The notes under the pieces are model-generated. The model saw only the letters and a list, made by a program, of their open reading frames with translations. It did not search any database and was not told where the DNA came from. The translations under genes were made by a program, and so were the position numbers. Positions 12,710 to 21,124 of a DNA stretch of 64,000 bases are shown piece after piece. Position 1 is the stretch's first letter; each line of letters opens with the position of its first letter. This DNA is from Streptomyces violens (lineage in GTDB: Bacteria > Actinomycetota > Actinomycetes > Streptomycetales > Streptomycetaceae). The stretch is taken from NCBI RefSeq assembly GCF_000717745.1, contig NZ_JOBH01000025.1:1-64000 (forward strand), written 5' to 3'.

Positions 12710-13231
12710 TCAGGCGCGTACGACCTTGTACGCGTCCGTCGGACCACCATTGCTCGTGAGCGTGGCGATCACGGACGGCTTGGCCTGCGGTGTGATGCTG
12801 GCTCGGAAGTGCAGGTCGAGCTTCGCAAGGCAGAGGTCGACGTGGGGCTGGCAGTCCCGCAGTGTGAAGGTGTTGTCGATCAGACGCCAACTGGGGCTGC
12901 TCTGGACCGTGTTACTGGCTTCACCCTCGACTCTCCACTCCCACACCGGCCCATAGGAATTCGTCCTCACCGGGGTGGTGAAGGCGGTGTTCTCCGTCAG
13001 GCTGCCGGTCTCATCGAAGCACCTCTTCGCCTGCGCATCCACCCAGGCGACCTCCGCACCGGTACTGCTGACCACCTTGTACCGGAAGACGTCCGTGGTG
13101 CAGGTCTCCGCTGCCTGCGCCTGCCCGATGGGCCCGAAGACCACGGCCACCATGGCGAGAACCACGGGAAGAACCGCCCCCCGCGCCATCCGGCCCCTCT
13201 TGCTGGTCGTTATCACTACTGAAGTCACCAT
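12710..13231 (-). CDS. Small secreted protein of unknown function
   Basis: 173 residues from ATG 13231, or 159 from ATG 13189, which has the better ribosome binding site (AGAGGGG); both give a Sec signal peptide. The longer form adds a KRGR n-region. The hydrophobic core VLPVVLAMVAVVF is followed by a probable AQA cleavage site before AETCTTDVFRYKV. The mature part has four cysteines (ETCTTD, KRCFDE, RDCQPH, LCLAKL) likely paired outside the cell, and alternates short beta-like segments, suggesting a small disulfide-stabilised beta domain. I do not recognise the family. Confidence 0.7.
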   Translation of the reverse strand: MVTSVVITTSKRGRMARGAVLPVVLAMVAVVFGPIGQAQAAETCTTDVFRYKVVSSTGAEVAWVDAQAKRCFDETGSLTENTAFTTPVRTNSYGPVWEWRVEGEASNTVQSSPSWRLIDNTFTLRDCQPHVDLCLAKLDLHFRASITPQAKPSVIATLTSNGGPTDAYKVVRA

Positions 13232-13435
13232 CCCGTTGGTTGCTCATGGGCGGCCCCCATCGTCGACACGCGACGAGCCCCGCCTCTCCCGTGGAAAATC
13301 CTGTGGCCCTGCGACACACCAGTCCACCCTCGTTTGATTCGAGATCGGCGCCCCCTCATAGACGACTACGCATCAATGCAGGCCAGCCGTCCTCGGACTC
13401 CCCTCACTCCTCCCCGAACTGGGCATGATGACCCC

Positions 13436-14023
13436 ATGGCCCACATCGCGCTCTTCCACTCCGTTCTCGGCCTGCGTCCCGCCGAACTGCTCGCCGCTGA
13501 GCGGTTGCGGCGCGGCGGGCATGAGGTCGTCACACCCGACCTCTTCGCCGGTCGGACCGCCGGCACCCTCGACGAGGGGTTCCGGTTGCTCGACCGGATC
13601 GGCTGGGAAGCGGCGGTCGAGCGGGCTCGGCAGGCACTGGTCGGCATGCCGGAGGAGACCGTGCTCGTTGGTGTCTCCATGGGGACAGGCGTTGTCGCCG
13701 ATCTCTGGCCCGAGCGTCCCGCGACTGCGGGTGTTGTCCTCCTGCACGCCGTCGCCGACCTCCCCGCGTCCGTCCGCCCTGGCCTCCGGGTGCAGTTGCA
13801 TGCCGCGGAGCCGGACGACTTCGCGCCGCCCGAGCGCGTGGCCGCCCTCCGCCACGCGGCACAGGAGTCCCATGTCGACCTGGAGGTCTTTCGTTACCCG
13901 GGCGCCGGCCACTTCTACATCGACCGCGAGCTTCCCGACCACGATCCGGCCGCGGCCGAGCTGACCTGGCGCCGGGTGCTGGAGTTCCTCGGCCAGGCCG
14001 ACTCAGCCCCGGTGCTCCTGTGA
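13436..14023 (+). CDS. Dienelactone-hydrolase-family alpha/beta hydrolase
   Basis: 195 residues. The DLH fold is seen in IALFHSVLGLRPAELLAAERL, HEVVTPDLFAGRT, nucleophile elbow VGVSMGTG (Ser about 81, where classical dienelactone hydrolases have Cys), an acid region LHAAEPDDFAPPE, and the histidine in PGAGHFYID. ATG 13436 gives the normal N-terminus; the upstream continuation contains no family sequence. There is no strong ribosome binding site. It is convergent with the AraC gene, whose 3' end overlaps by 21 bp. Substrate unknown. Confidence 0.85.
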   Translation: MAHIALFHSVLGLRPAELLAAERLRRGGHEVVTPDLFAGRTAGTLDEGFRLLDRIGWEAAVERARQALVGMPEETVLVGVSMGTGVVADLWPERPATAGVVLLHAVADLPASVRPGLRVQLHAAEPDDFAPPERVAALRHAAQESHVDLEVFRYPGAGHFYIDRELPDHDPAAAELTWRRVLEFLGQADSAPVLL

Positions 14024-15019
14024 CGGCAGGGTCCCGTACCTGGCCTGGTAGGCGGCGGCGAAGCGGCCCAGGTGGGTGAAGCCCCAGCGCACCGCGGCCT
14101 CGGTGACCGAGTCGGTGGATCCGGGGCGGGTCAGGTCGCGGTGCGCGCGCTCCAGGCGCAGCGTGCGCAGATACGTCATCGGCGTGGTCTCCATGTGCTG
14201 CTGGAACCCGGCCTGCAGGGACCGCGGGGAGACGCCGGCGATCCTGGCAAGTTCGCGCGTGGTGAAGGGGTGCGCGGGATCGGCCTGCATGGCATCGATC
14301 GCCCGCTTGACCGGACGCGGGCAGGTGCGCGGCCCCGGCTCGGCGAGCTCCTCGTGGTACTGGTGCGGGGTGGCGTACAGCATCGTCGTGAGGAGGGCGT
14401 CGGCGAGCTTGGCGGCGACGATCTCGTGCCCCAACAGCCCAGTGGGCGAGCCCAGTTCGCGCTTCAGCACCTGCGCCAGCCCGGCCAGCGTCCGGCCCTC
14501 GCCGTCCGTGGGATCGAAGCCGCCGGGGAAGTGCAGCGGCCGGACAGGGTGGTCGAGGTACTCCTCCAGTGCGCTTTCCACCGCATGCCGGTCCCAGCCC
14601 AGTGCGAGCACCGCAGCGTCGTCGCTCATTTCCGTGGTGACCGCGCCCGTTGGTTCGAACACCGGGAGCCGTCCTCCCGCGGCGGTACAGACGAAGGTCT
14701 CCCCTCGGTGGGCCTCGATCGAGGTGCCGCTGGTGGTGAAGTTGATGTGGTACGCGACGCCGAGGCCGCTGCTTCTGCCGAGGCAGTGGGTGCCGTACGC
14801 CACCGTGTTGGCATTGATCGGGCCCAGTTGCATCCCGCGCATGTCCAGGGCGAAGCGGTCCGTCTCGGCCAGCGGATTCAACGTCACGGGATAGTGCATG
14901 ACTTCGCTGATCCAGGTGCGGGCCCGGTCGACGTCACCGGTGCGGAACTGCAGCGTGCCGCCGCCCTGCCGGTCCGGTACGCGCGCCTGCGACTCCGGGC
15001 TCCCGCGCTCCACCGCCAT
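14003..15019 (-). CDS. AraC-family transcriptional regulator
   Basis: 338 residues. The N-terminal half is an AraC-binding-like sensor domain (GYPV-type cupin; YHINFTTSGTSIEAHRGE). The C-terminal about 100 residues hold two helix-turn-helix motifs, ARIAGVSPRSLQAGFQQHM and AVRWGFTHLGRFAAAYQARYG. ATG 15019 is preceded by CCTGGAGG. It most likely activates a nearby or distant catabolic gene in response to a small ligand. The convergent hydrolase is not an obvious target. Confidence 0.87.
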   Translation of the reverse strand: MAVERGSPESQARVPDRQGGGTLQFRTGDVDRARTWISEVMHYPVTLNPLAETDRFALDMRGMQLGPINANTVAYGTHCLGRSSGLGVAYHINFTTSGTSIEAHRGETFVCTAAGGRLPVFEPTGAVTTEMSDDAAVLALGWDRHAVESALEEYLDHPVRPLHFPGGFDPTDGEGRTLAGLAQVLKRELGSPTGLLGHEIVAAKLADALLTTMLYATPHQYHEELAEPGPRTCPRPVKRAIDAMQADPAHPFTTRELARIAGVSPRSLQAGFQQHMETTPMTYLRTLRLERAHRDLTRPGSTDSVTEAAVRWGFTHLGRFAAAYQARYGTLPSQEHRG

Positions 15020-15172
15020 CGCTGCCTCCAGGACCTGGGCCCTGCCCCTATCACACGGCGAACAACCGACTGCGCTTCGTGTCCAATGCTAGCCGGAAGG
15101 ACCGTCAGCGGAGAGGCAGGTAGCGGATGGCCCCTCCCTGCGGCATCCTCAGCTCAGGCGGCAACCGTCAGC

Positions 15173-15679
15173 TCAGGCGGCGACCCTCTGTGCCACCGTG
15201 CGCACGGGTGCCGCGGGTGCCGTGGGACGACCCACGGATGTCATCGGGCGACGCACCGGTGCGGCAGCCGGGGTACGGGTGGGCCTGGCCGGCCTGGCAG
15301 CGGCGTGAGCGGGCTCGGCAGGGGTGTCGGCGGCCCATACGCGGTACGTCGTCTTGGCCGGATCCACCAAGGGATCACCGAACGTGATCCGGCCTGCCGA
15401 CTCCAGCCGGTCGCATACCTCGGTGGGCAGAGCCATGTAGCAGCCGCCCTTGCCGGTGCGGGAGTCATACGGCCGCCAGTAGCCGTACCGGCGCCGGCCA
15501 TTCGCATGCACGGTGATGAAGACCGGGGTACGGGAGTTGGCGATGGTCCGGAGAACCTCGGCGCCGGCGGCGTCGAGGGGGGCGGCCGCCCGGCGAGGCG
15601 TCGTCCTGATGCGAGCCGGCGGGCGGCGGAACTCCGTCGACACAGCGACGGGCGGGGCCTGGTCGAGGACGGACAGCAT
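15173..15679 (-). CDS. Hypothetical protein, 168 residues
   Basis: ATG 15679 follows CGAAAGG. The N-terminal third is Pro/Arg/Ala rich and probably disordered. A compact middle (AEVLRTIANSRTPVFITV, GRRRYGYWRPYDSRTGKGG, MALPTEVCDRLESAGRITFG, KTTYRVWAAD) looks like a small beta-rich domain. The tail is another Ala/Pro/Arg-rich low-complexity stretch with an RPAR/RPT pattern. No catalytic motif or known family is recognised. A 19-bp near-exact direct repeat (15148-15166 and 15167-15185) overlaps its stop codon, so the 3' end may have been duplicated recently. Confidence 0.65.
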   Translation of the reverse strand: MLSVLDQAPPVAVSTEFRRPPARIRTTPRRAAAPLDAAGAEVLRTIANSRTPVFITVHANGRRRYGYWRPYDSRTGKGGCYMALPTEVCDRLESAGRITFGDPLVDPAKTTYRVWAADTPAEPAHAAARPARPTRTPAAAPVRRPMTSVGRPTAPAAPVRTVAQRVAA

Positions 15680-15809
15680 CAGGAATTGCCTTTCGGAGGA
15701 CAGCGACTCAAGATCATCTCCCCCCATTCAATCAGGTGTAGATGGCAAAGTGCAGCTACGGATCAAGCCGAGGTACGAAGTTGTCGTCAGCGCGACAGGG
15801 GAGGCCCTA

Positions 15810-16463
15810 GTGTCCTCGCTTGTGACTGAACCTTCCTCGCACCTCTCCGCGACAGCGGATGCCTACGATGCCGTGGCCGTCCTCTACGCCGAACTCGCCC
15901 GCGACTCACTCGACGCTCTTCCGCTGGACCGCGCGGTGCTCGCCGCGTTCGCCGAGCTCGCGCGGGCCAACGGCGCCGGGCCCGTCGCCGAGCTGGGATG
16001 CGGCCCCGGGTATCTGACCGCGCACTTGCGGGACCTGGGACTGGACGTCTTCGGCATCGACCTGTCGCCGGTGATGATCGACCTCGCCCGCGAGACCTAC
16101 CCCGACCTGCGGTTCGAGCTCGGTTCCATGGACGCACTGGACCTGCCCGACGGCAAGCTGAACGGCATCGTGTCGTGGTATTCGGTCATCCACGCCCCGC
16201 CGCAGGACGTGCCCTCGTACTTCGCCGAGTTCCGGCGGGTGCTCGCGCCCGGCGGCCACCTCTTGCTCGGTTTCTTCGAGTCGGAGGGTGAGCCGGTCAC
16301 GGCGTTCGACCACAAAGTGGCGACGGCCTACCGGTGGCCGATCGACGACCTCGCGAAGCTGGCCGGCGAAGCCGGATTCATCGAAGTCGGCCGGATGCTG
16401 CGCGAGCCGGGCGAGGACGAGCGGTTCCGCCGGGGCCATCTGCTGATGCGCCTGGGCCAGTAA
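15810..16463 (+). CDS. Class I SAM-dependent methyltransferase
   Basis: 217 residues. Motif I is VAELGCGPGYLTAHL, followed by the acidic residue in FGIDLSPVMIDLA, and the family-typical MDALDLPDGKLNGIVSWYSVIH and FRRVLAPGGHLLLGFFE. GTG 15810 sits 5 nt after GGGGAGG; the upstream open frame is antisense to the neighbouring gene. Substrate unknown; likely a small-molecule methyltransferase. It is divergent from the hypothetical gene and convergent with the isochorismatase gene (9-bp gap). Confidence 0.85.
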   Translation: MSSLVTEPSSHLSATADAYDAVAVLYAELARDSLDALPLDRAVLAAFAELARANGAGPVAELGCGPGYLTAHLRDLGLDVFGIDLSPVMIDLARETYPDLRFELGSMDALDLPDGKLNGIVSWYSVIHAPPQDVPSYFAEFRRVLAPGGHLLLGFFESEGEPVTAFDHKVATAYRWPIDDLAKLAGEAGFIEVGRMLREPGEDERFRRGHLLMRLGQ

Positions 16464-16472
16464 CCCGGCCGC

Positions 16473-17063
16473 TTACTTCAGGGCGGAGCCCTGCGCGACA
16501 ACGACCCCGTAGAGGTCGGCGATCGTGGCCAGCGCGCTCTGGTGGACCTGCTCGGCGGACAGTTCGACCCCGGCCCCCGTCAGGGGCCGGGTGGCGCACG
16601 CGTCCGCGACGATCGTGGGCGCGTAGCCGCGCAGGAACGCGCCTTCGGTGGTGAAGGTGACGCACATGTGGGTCATAAAACCGGCGATGATCACGTTCTT
16701 GCGGCCCGCGGCCTCGACCTTGTCTTCAAGGTCGGTGCCGTGGAAGGCGTTCGGCGCCTGCTTCTCGACGACCGGCTCGCCGTCGGCCGGGGCCACGCCG
16801 GGGTGGATGGAGCCGATCTCCGCGCGGATGTCGTACGGGGTGCCCTCGCCGCCGTCGTTGATGATGTGGATGACCGGCGTCCCCGCCTCCCGCGCCCGCG
16901 CCAGCAGCGCCGCGGCCGAGTCCAGGGCCGCCTGCCAGCCGGACAGCTCCATCACGCCCCGGGTGTAGGTGTTCTGGAAGTCGACCATGAGGAGCGTGGC
17001 GTCGGCGAGGCTCGCCGGGGTCTCATCGAAGCCGTTGAGCTGACGCAGCGTCGTTGTAGTCAT
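16473..17063 (-). CDS. Cysteine hydrolase, isochorismatase family
   Basis: 196 residues with the Asp-Lys-Cys triad of the family: ATLLMVDFQNTY (Asp), PVVEKQAPNAFHGT (Lys) and GFMTHMCVTFT (Cys), plus YAPTIVADACATR. Related enzymes hydrolyse isochorismate, nicotinamide or carbamoyl groups; the substrate is not determinable. It is divergent from a GlxA-type regulator 139 bp away, a pairing common in actinobacteria, which suggests control by that regulator. Confidence 0.87.
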   Translation of the reverse strand: MTTTTLRQLNGFDETPASLADATLLMVDFQNTYTRGVMELSGWQAALDSAAALLARAREAGTPVIHIINDGGEGTPYDIRAEIGSIHPGVAPADGEPVVEKQAPNAFHGTDLEDKVEAAGRKNVIIAGFMTHMCVTFTTEGAFLRGYAPTIVADACATRPLTGAGVELSAEQVHQSALATIADLYGVVVAQGSALK

Positions 17064-17145
17064 GGAGAGAAGCCGTCCCGGGTGAGGTGTTGGTTTCGTC
17101 CGACGCCCTGGCGGCGCCGACGTGTTCGACGCTACGATCCCCCGT

Positions 17146-17165
17146 CGGTGTCTGCAATGACACCG
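17146..17165. promoter_or_regulatory. Inverted repeat CGGTGTC-N6-GACACCG
   Basis: Perfect 7-bp arms around TGCAAT in the middle of the divergent isochorismatase/GlxA promoter region. A good operator candidate for the GlxA-type regulator acting on both genes. Confidence 0.45.
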
Positions 17166-17202
17166 AACTTGCAGATCCGGACATCACCTGGGGAGGGGAC
17201 GC

Positions 17203-18225
17203 GTGTCCGCATCGGAACGGCTCGTCGTCATCGTCGTTTTCGATGGCGTCGACCTGCTGGACATCACCGGCCCACCGGAGGTGTTCGCCCTGTTGCAACG
17301 CGAGGTCGACGCCGAGAGCGGCACCGGCACCCACACCGGCTACCGCGTACTCCTGGCCGCCGAGACGCTGGATCCCGTTACCACCTCGGCGGGGGTACGC
17401 GTCCTGCCCGACGCCGTGTTCGACGCGGTGGAAGGCCGGCGCATTGACACCCTCCTGGTCCCCGGCTCCGTACGCTTCGACGCCGACCGGCGCGTGAGCG
17501 CCCTGGCGGACCCGGCTGTCACCGCCCGCGTCAAGCAGCTCGCCGGTGCGTCACGTCGTATCGCCTCTGTGTGCGTCGGCGCCCACATCCTGGCGGCCGC
17601 GGGTCTGCTCGACGGAAAGCGGGCCACCACGCACTGGTCGACCGCCCGCCAGCTCGCAGCCGAGCACCCCACCGTCACCGTGGACGCCGACCCGATCTTC
17701 ATTCGTGACGGCGCCGTGTGGACCGGCGCGGGTATCAGCTCCTGCCTCGACCTGTCCCTGGCCCTGGTCGCCGAGGACTTCGGCGAAGCCGTCGCCCTGC
17801 GTGTGGCCCGCCAGCTCGTGATGTACCTCAAACGCCCGGGCGGACAGAGCCAGTTCTCCGTACCGCTCGAACCCGTCTCCACCACTCGCCGGACCGAGGA
17901 CCTGCGGCACTACATCACCCGCAACCTGTCCCGGCCCATCGGCCTCGCCGACCTCGCCGCACACGCCCACGTTTCCGAACGGCAGCTCTCTCGCATCTTC
18001 AAGACCGAACTCGGGATGACGCCGGCCGCCTATATCGAATCCGCGCGCGTCGAACTCGCCCGTAATCAGCTGGAGTCGACCGATGCAACGCTTGAGCGCA
18101 TCGCCGGCGACTGCGGGTTCGGTACCGTCGACACCCTCATCCGGGCCTTCCGCCGCCAACTGGCCACCACGCCGACCGAGTACCGCAACGGCTTCCGGTA
18201 CCTCAGCAGGAGCGGGACATCATGA
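17203..18225 (+). CDS. GlxA-family regulator (DJ-1/PfpI-like domain plus AraC helix-turn-helix)
   Basis: 340 residues. The N-terminal amidotransferase-like domain (about 1-190) has FDGVDLLDITGPPEVFALL and the nucleophile-elbow region IASVCVGAHILAAAGLLDGKRATTHW. The C-terminal AraC pair reads DLAAHAHVSERQLSRIFKTE and AGDCGFGTVDTLIRAFRRQL. GTG 17203 follows TGGGGAGGGG. The ligand is unknown; the divergent cysteine hydrolase is the likely target. Its stop overlaps the convergent lipoprotein gene by 6 bp. Confidence 0.88.
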   Translation: MSASERLVVIVVFDGVDLLDITGPPEVFALLQREVDAESGTGTHTGYRVLLAAETLDPVTTSAGVRVLPDAVFDAVEGRRIDTLLVPGSVRFDADRRVSALADPAVTARVKQLAGASRRIASVCVGAHILAAAGLLDGKRATTHWSTARQLAAEHPTVTVDADPIFIRDGAVWTGAGISSCLDLSLALVAEDFGEAVALRVARQLVMYLKRPGGQSQFSVPLEPVSTTRRTEDLRHYITRNLSRPIGLADLAAHAHVSERQLSRIFKTELGMTPAAYIESARVELARNQLESTDATLERIAGDCGFGTVDTLIRAFRRQLATTPTEYRNGFRYLSRSGTS

Positions 18226-18606
18226 GGCCGCTCCCTTGGGGCAGGTCCTGACGAGTTGCAGGCCGGCGCTGCGCAGTGGTGCGAGGTCGGGTTTGCGGTC
18301 CTGGGCGAGCGCCGTGCGTACTTCGTCCGCCGCGTCTCCGACTGCCGTGGCGGCTTCCTGCACCTCCGCGCCGGACGAGCGCCGCGTGAGCTCGGCGACC
18401 GCCGCGTCGAGCGCATCGACCGCCGCGTCCGCCTCGCGGTCGAGGGCGGACTCCAGTACGGCATGTTCCAGGTCCCCTATGGCGTCGGACACCGCGAGGG
18501 CGAACCGCGCGCATCCGACGGCCCGGTCCTCGCCCTCCGCCATGTCGCATCCTGCGAGCAGTGCCACCGCCAGCACCACCGCTGCCGCGCGTGCTGTCCG
18601 CTGCAT
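18220..18606 (-). CDS. Small predicted lipoprotein
   Basis: 128 residues from ATG 18606 (GGAGGG upstream). The signal peptide AAAVVLAVALLAGC is a lipobox with the lipid-attachment cysteine near residue 20. The mature part is highly helical and charged (AIGDLEHAVLESALDREADA, AAVDALDAAVAELTRR), likely a short helical bundle or coiled coil on the outer membrane face, closing with CPKGAAS. No known function. Confidence 0.75.
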   Translation of the reverse strand: MQRTARAAAVVLAVALLAGCDMAEGEDRAVGCARFALAVSDAIGDLEHAVLESALDREADAAVDALDAAVAELTRRSSGAEVQEAATAVGDAADEVRTALAQDRKPDLAPLRSAGLQLVRTCPKGAAS

Positions 18607-18631
18607 GTCGTCACGTCCCTCCGGTGAACCG

Positions 18632-18657
18632 TTCGGTGAGTCACTTCGGTGCGTCAC
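18632..18657. repeat. Tandem 13-bp direct repeat in the lipoprotein upstream region
   Basis: TTCGGTGAGTCAC and TTCGGTGCGTCAC lie head to tail with one mismatch, 26 bp upstream of the lipoprotein start. They could be a paired activator-binding site. Confidence 0.4.
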
Positions 18658-18814
18658 GAGGAAAGCGGCCGCCGCTCGCCCGACACGGGGCAGCCTATGG
18701 ACGGTGACTGCGCTCAGGGAGAGGGTTTCTCGCAGTTGGCGATGAAGGTGGGTACCGCGTCGCCATAAGGGACGAGTACCGGCCACCGCAGGGGCCCGTG
18801 ACAAGATCCGCGGC

Positions 18815-19555
18815 ATGAGCATGCAACAAGCGGATCGGCCCGTCGCCCTGGTCAGCGGGTCCACGTCGGGGATCGGGGAGGCCATCGCGCGGCGGCTGGC
18901 GGCGGACGGGATGCGGGTCGTTGTGCACTCGCGGCGCAGTACGAAGGCCGGGGAGGCGCTGGCGGCGGAGCTCGGCGGGGCGTACGTGCGGGCCGACCTG
19001 GCGGTGGAGGAGGAGGCCCGGGGGCTGGTCGAGGCGGCGCTCGGCCGGTACGGGCGGCTGGACGTGCTGGTGAACAACGCGGGCATCAGTTGGCCGATCC
19101 CGCACGACGATCTGGCCGCGGCGACACCGGCGGACTGGCGGCAGCTGCTGGAGGTCAATCTGATCGCGCCATGGGTGTTGTGCACGGCGGCACTTCCGGC
19201 GCTGCGCCGCTCCCCCGGCGGCGGCAGCATCGTGAACATCACCAGCCACGCCGGGGTACGCCCCAAGGGCTCGTCGGTGCCGTACGCGGCGAGCAAGGCC
19301 GCGCTGAATCACGTCACCCGGCTGCTCGCGGCCGCGCTCGGACCCGAGGTGCGGGTCAACGCGGTGGCCCCCGGGCTGGTGGACACCCCGATGACGAAGG
19401 ACTGGGCGCAGGCGCACGAGCTGTGGCGGGACCGTGCGCCCATGCACCGCCCGGCCCAGCCCGCCGACGTGGCCGGGCTGGTCGCGTCGGTGATCGACAG
19501 TACCTATCTCACCGGTGAGGTGATCGTGCTCGACGGTGGGCTGAATCTGACCTGA
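18815..19555 (+). CDS. SDR-family oxidoreductase
   Basis: 246 residues of classical short-chain dehydrogenase: cofactor site SGSTSGIGEAIARRLA, LVNNAGISWP, serine in SIVNITSHAG, and catalytic YAASKAALNH (Tyr-X3-Lys). The end VIDSTYLTGEVIVLDGGLNLT is standard. HSRRS after beta-2 suggests NADP(H) preference. ATG 18815 has no strong ribosome binding site; the in-frame ATG at 18821 is equally possible. Substrate unknown. Confidence 0.9.
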   Translation: MSMQQADRPVALVSGSTSGIGEAIARRLAADGMRVVVHSRRSTKAGEALAAELGGAYVRADLAVEEEARGLVEAALGRYGRLDVLVNNAGISWPIPHDDLAAATPADWRQLLEVNLIAPWVLCTAALPALRRSPGGGSIVNITSHAGVRPKGSSVPYAASKAALNHVTRLLAAALGPEVRVNAVAPGLVDTPMTKDWAQAHELWRDRAPMHRPAQPADVAGLVASVIDSTYLTGEVIVLDGGLNLT

Positions 19556-19670
19556 GAAGCCGACTCGCGGGGGATGGCATACCGAACCCACGGAGGGGGT
19601 GGTGGGCAAACGCCCCATCGCACTCCATACATGGGCGGCCATCACCGGGAACCTTGCCTCGGACTGAGGT

Positions 19671-19682
19671 TTGGTATACCAA
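19671..19682. promoter_or_regulatory. Perfect GntR-type palindrome TTGGTATACCAA
   Basis: A 12-bp perfect palindrome 38 bp before the first amidohydrolase start, matching the TGGT-AT-ACCA form bound by FCD-type GntR regulators. A weaker copy, ATGGCATACCGA (9 of 12 positions), lies at 19574-19585. The FCD GntR gene at 23861 is the nearest candidate protein. I did not see the palindrome elsewhere in the window. Confidence 0.6.
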
Positions 19683-19720
19683 TTTCCCTCAGTTGTACGT
19701 AGAGCACTGAGGAGCCCGTC

Positions 19721-21016
19721 ATGTGTGTCGAGTCCGTCCCGCCCCCGCCCAGCCGGGTCACCCGCCGCGGTGTGCTCGCCGGTGCCGCGGCCCTGGCCGG
19801 CACGGCCGCCGCCCTCTCGGCGGCACCGGGCGCCGCTGCCGCCCCGGCGCGGGGAGCCGCCGCCGGTCCGGCGCGGAGCGCGCAGCGCGGCGGCGACCTG
19901 GTCGTCGAGGGCGGCACCCTGCTCGACCCGGCGACCGGTGACGTCATTGAGGACGCCGTTGTGGTGATCCGCGACGGTGTGGTGCACGCCGCCGGGTCCC
20001 GGGCGAAGGTCGATGTGCCGGCCGGCGCGCCGCGCCTCGACGCGCACGGCCGCTGGGTGCTGCCGGGTCTGGTCGACGCGCACATCCACCTCAACACGGC
20101 CACCGAGGCGCGCGACGCGGTCCGCAAGGGCGCCACGAGCGCGCGCAGCGGCTCCACGAACTTCTACCAGGACATCGCCGTACGGGAGTTGGCCCGCCAG
20201 GCACCCGAGCAGGCGCCCCGGCTGCGGGCCGCCGGTGTCTTCGTCACGCCCGACCTGGGCGACACCGTACTCGCGGACCCGGACCTCACGCCGCTCGCGC
20301 GGCTGAAGAACGGCGTGCGGTCGGCCGAGGCGCTGCGCCGGGTCGTCGAGGTCAACCTCGCCCGTGGCGCCGACGTGATCAAGACGCGGGTGAACGAGCG
20401 TGCCGGTCTGCCGGAGCAGGACCCGCTTACCCAGGTCTACTCGTACGAGCAGCTCTCCGAGATCGTCGCGACGGCGCGGCGCCGGGGCAAGGGCGTGCTG
20501 TGCCACAGCTACAGCGAGCGCGGCTGCGACGACGCGGTGCGGGCGGGGATCCGGTCGCTGGAACACGGTGTGTTCGTCGGCGAGCGCACCCTGCACGAGA
20601 TGCGGCGCCGGGGGACGTACTTCACGCCGACGCTGACCGCCATCGCGGGGATGATCCACTCGCCCGACCCGGTGCTCGCCGAGCGCGGCCGCACGTATCT
20701 GCCGGTCCTCAAGGACGCGGTGCGTACCGCGCACGAGCTGGGCGTTCCGCTGGCGGCGGGCACCGACTCCTCCGGCGGGGCGGTCAAGCCCATCGGCCGG
20801 GAGGTGGAGCTGATGCGCGCGGCAGGTCTGCCGGCGCTCGACGCGATCCGCACCGCCACGACGGGCGCCGCCCGGCTGCTCGGTATGGAGCGGACGGCGG
20901 GACGGCTGGCGCCCGGCTTCGCGGGCGATGTGATCGTGCTGGACAGCGACCCGCTCGACGACGTCTCCGTACTCAAGAAGCCGCACCGCGTGGTGCGCGC
21001 GGGTCTGCCGCTGTAG
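19721..21016 (+). CDS. Tat-exported amidohydrolase
   Basis: 431 residues. The N-terminus has a twin-arginine signal (TRRGVLAGAAALAGTAAAL). The amidohydrolase core follows: VVEGGTLLDPATGDVIEDAV, metal ligands in LPGLVDAHIHLN, VLCHSYSERGCDDAV, SLEHGVFVGERTLHEM, and the aspartate in LAAGTDSSGG. The chain ends in APGFAGDVIVLDSDPL. It resembles the imidazolonepropionase/prolidase branch that cleaves cyclic or peptide amides, acting outside the membrane. It sits 108 bp before a second Tat amidohydrolase and behind a GntR-type palindrome. Confidence 0.85.
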   Translation: MCVESVPPPPSRVTRRGVLAGAAALAGTAAALSAAPGAAAAPARGAAAGPARSAQRGGDLVVEGGTLLDPATGDVIEDAVVVIRDGVVHAAGSRAKVDVPAGAPRLDAHGRWVLPGLVDAHIHLNTATEARDAVRKGATSARSGSTNFYQDIAVRELARQAPEQAPRLRAAGVFVTPDLGDTVLADPDLTPLARLKNGVRSAEALRRVVEVNLARGADVIKTRVNERAGLPEQDPLTQVYSYEQLSEIVATARRRGKGVLCHSYSERGCDDAVRAGIRSLEHGVFVGERTLHEMRRRGTYFTPTLTAIAGMIHSPDPVLAERGRTYLPVLKDAVRTAHELGVPLAAGTDSSGGAVKPIGREVELMRAAGLPALDAIRTATTGAARLLGMERTAGRLAPGFAGDVIVLDSDPLDDVSVLKKPHRVVRAGLPL

Positions 21017-21124
21017 ACGCAACTCTTGGCCCGTGTGCTGCGCCGCCGCTTCCCCGGCGGCTGCGGGGCGCACGGGCCCGTACTGCCCGTCCCACCGCCG
21101 CTTCCCCACCCCGAAGGAGTTCCG

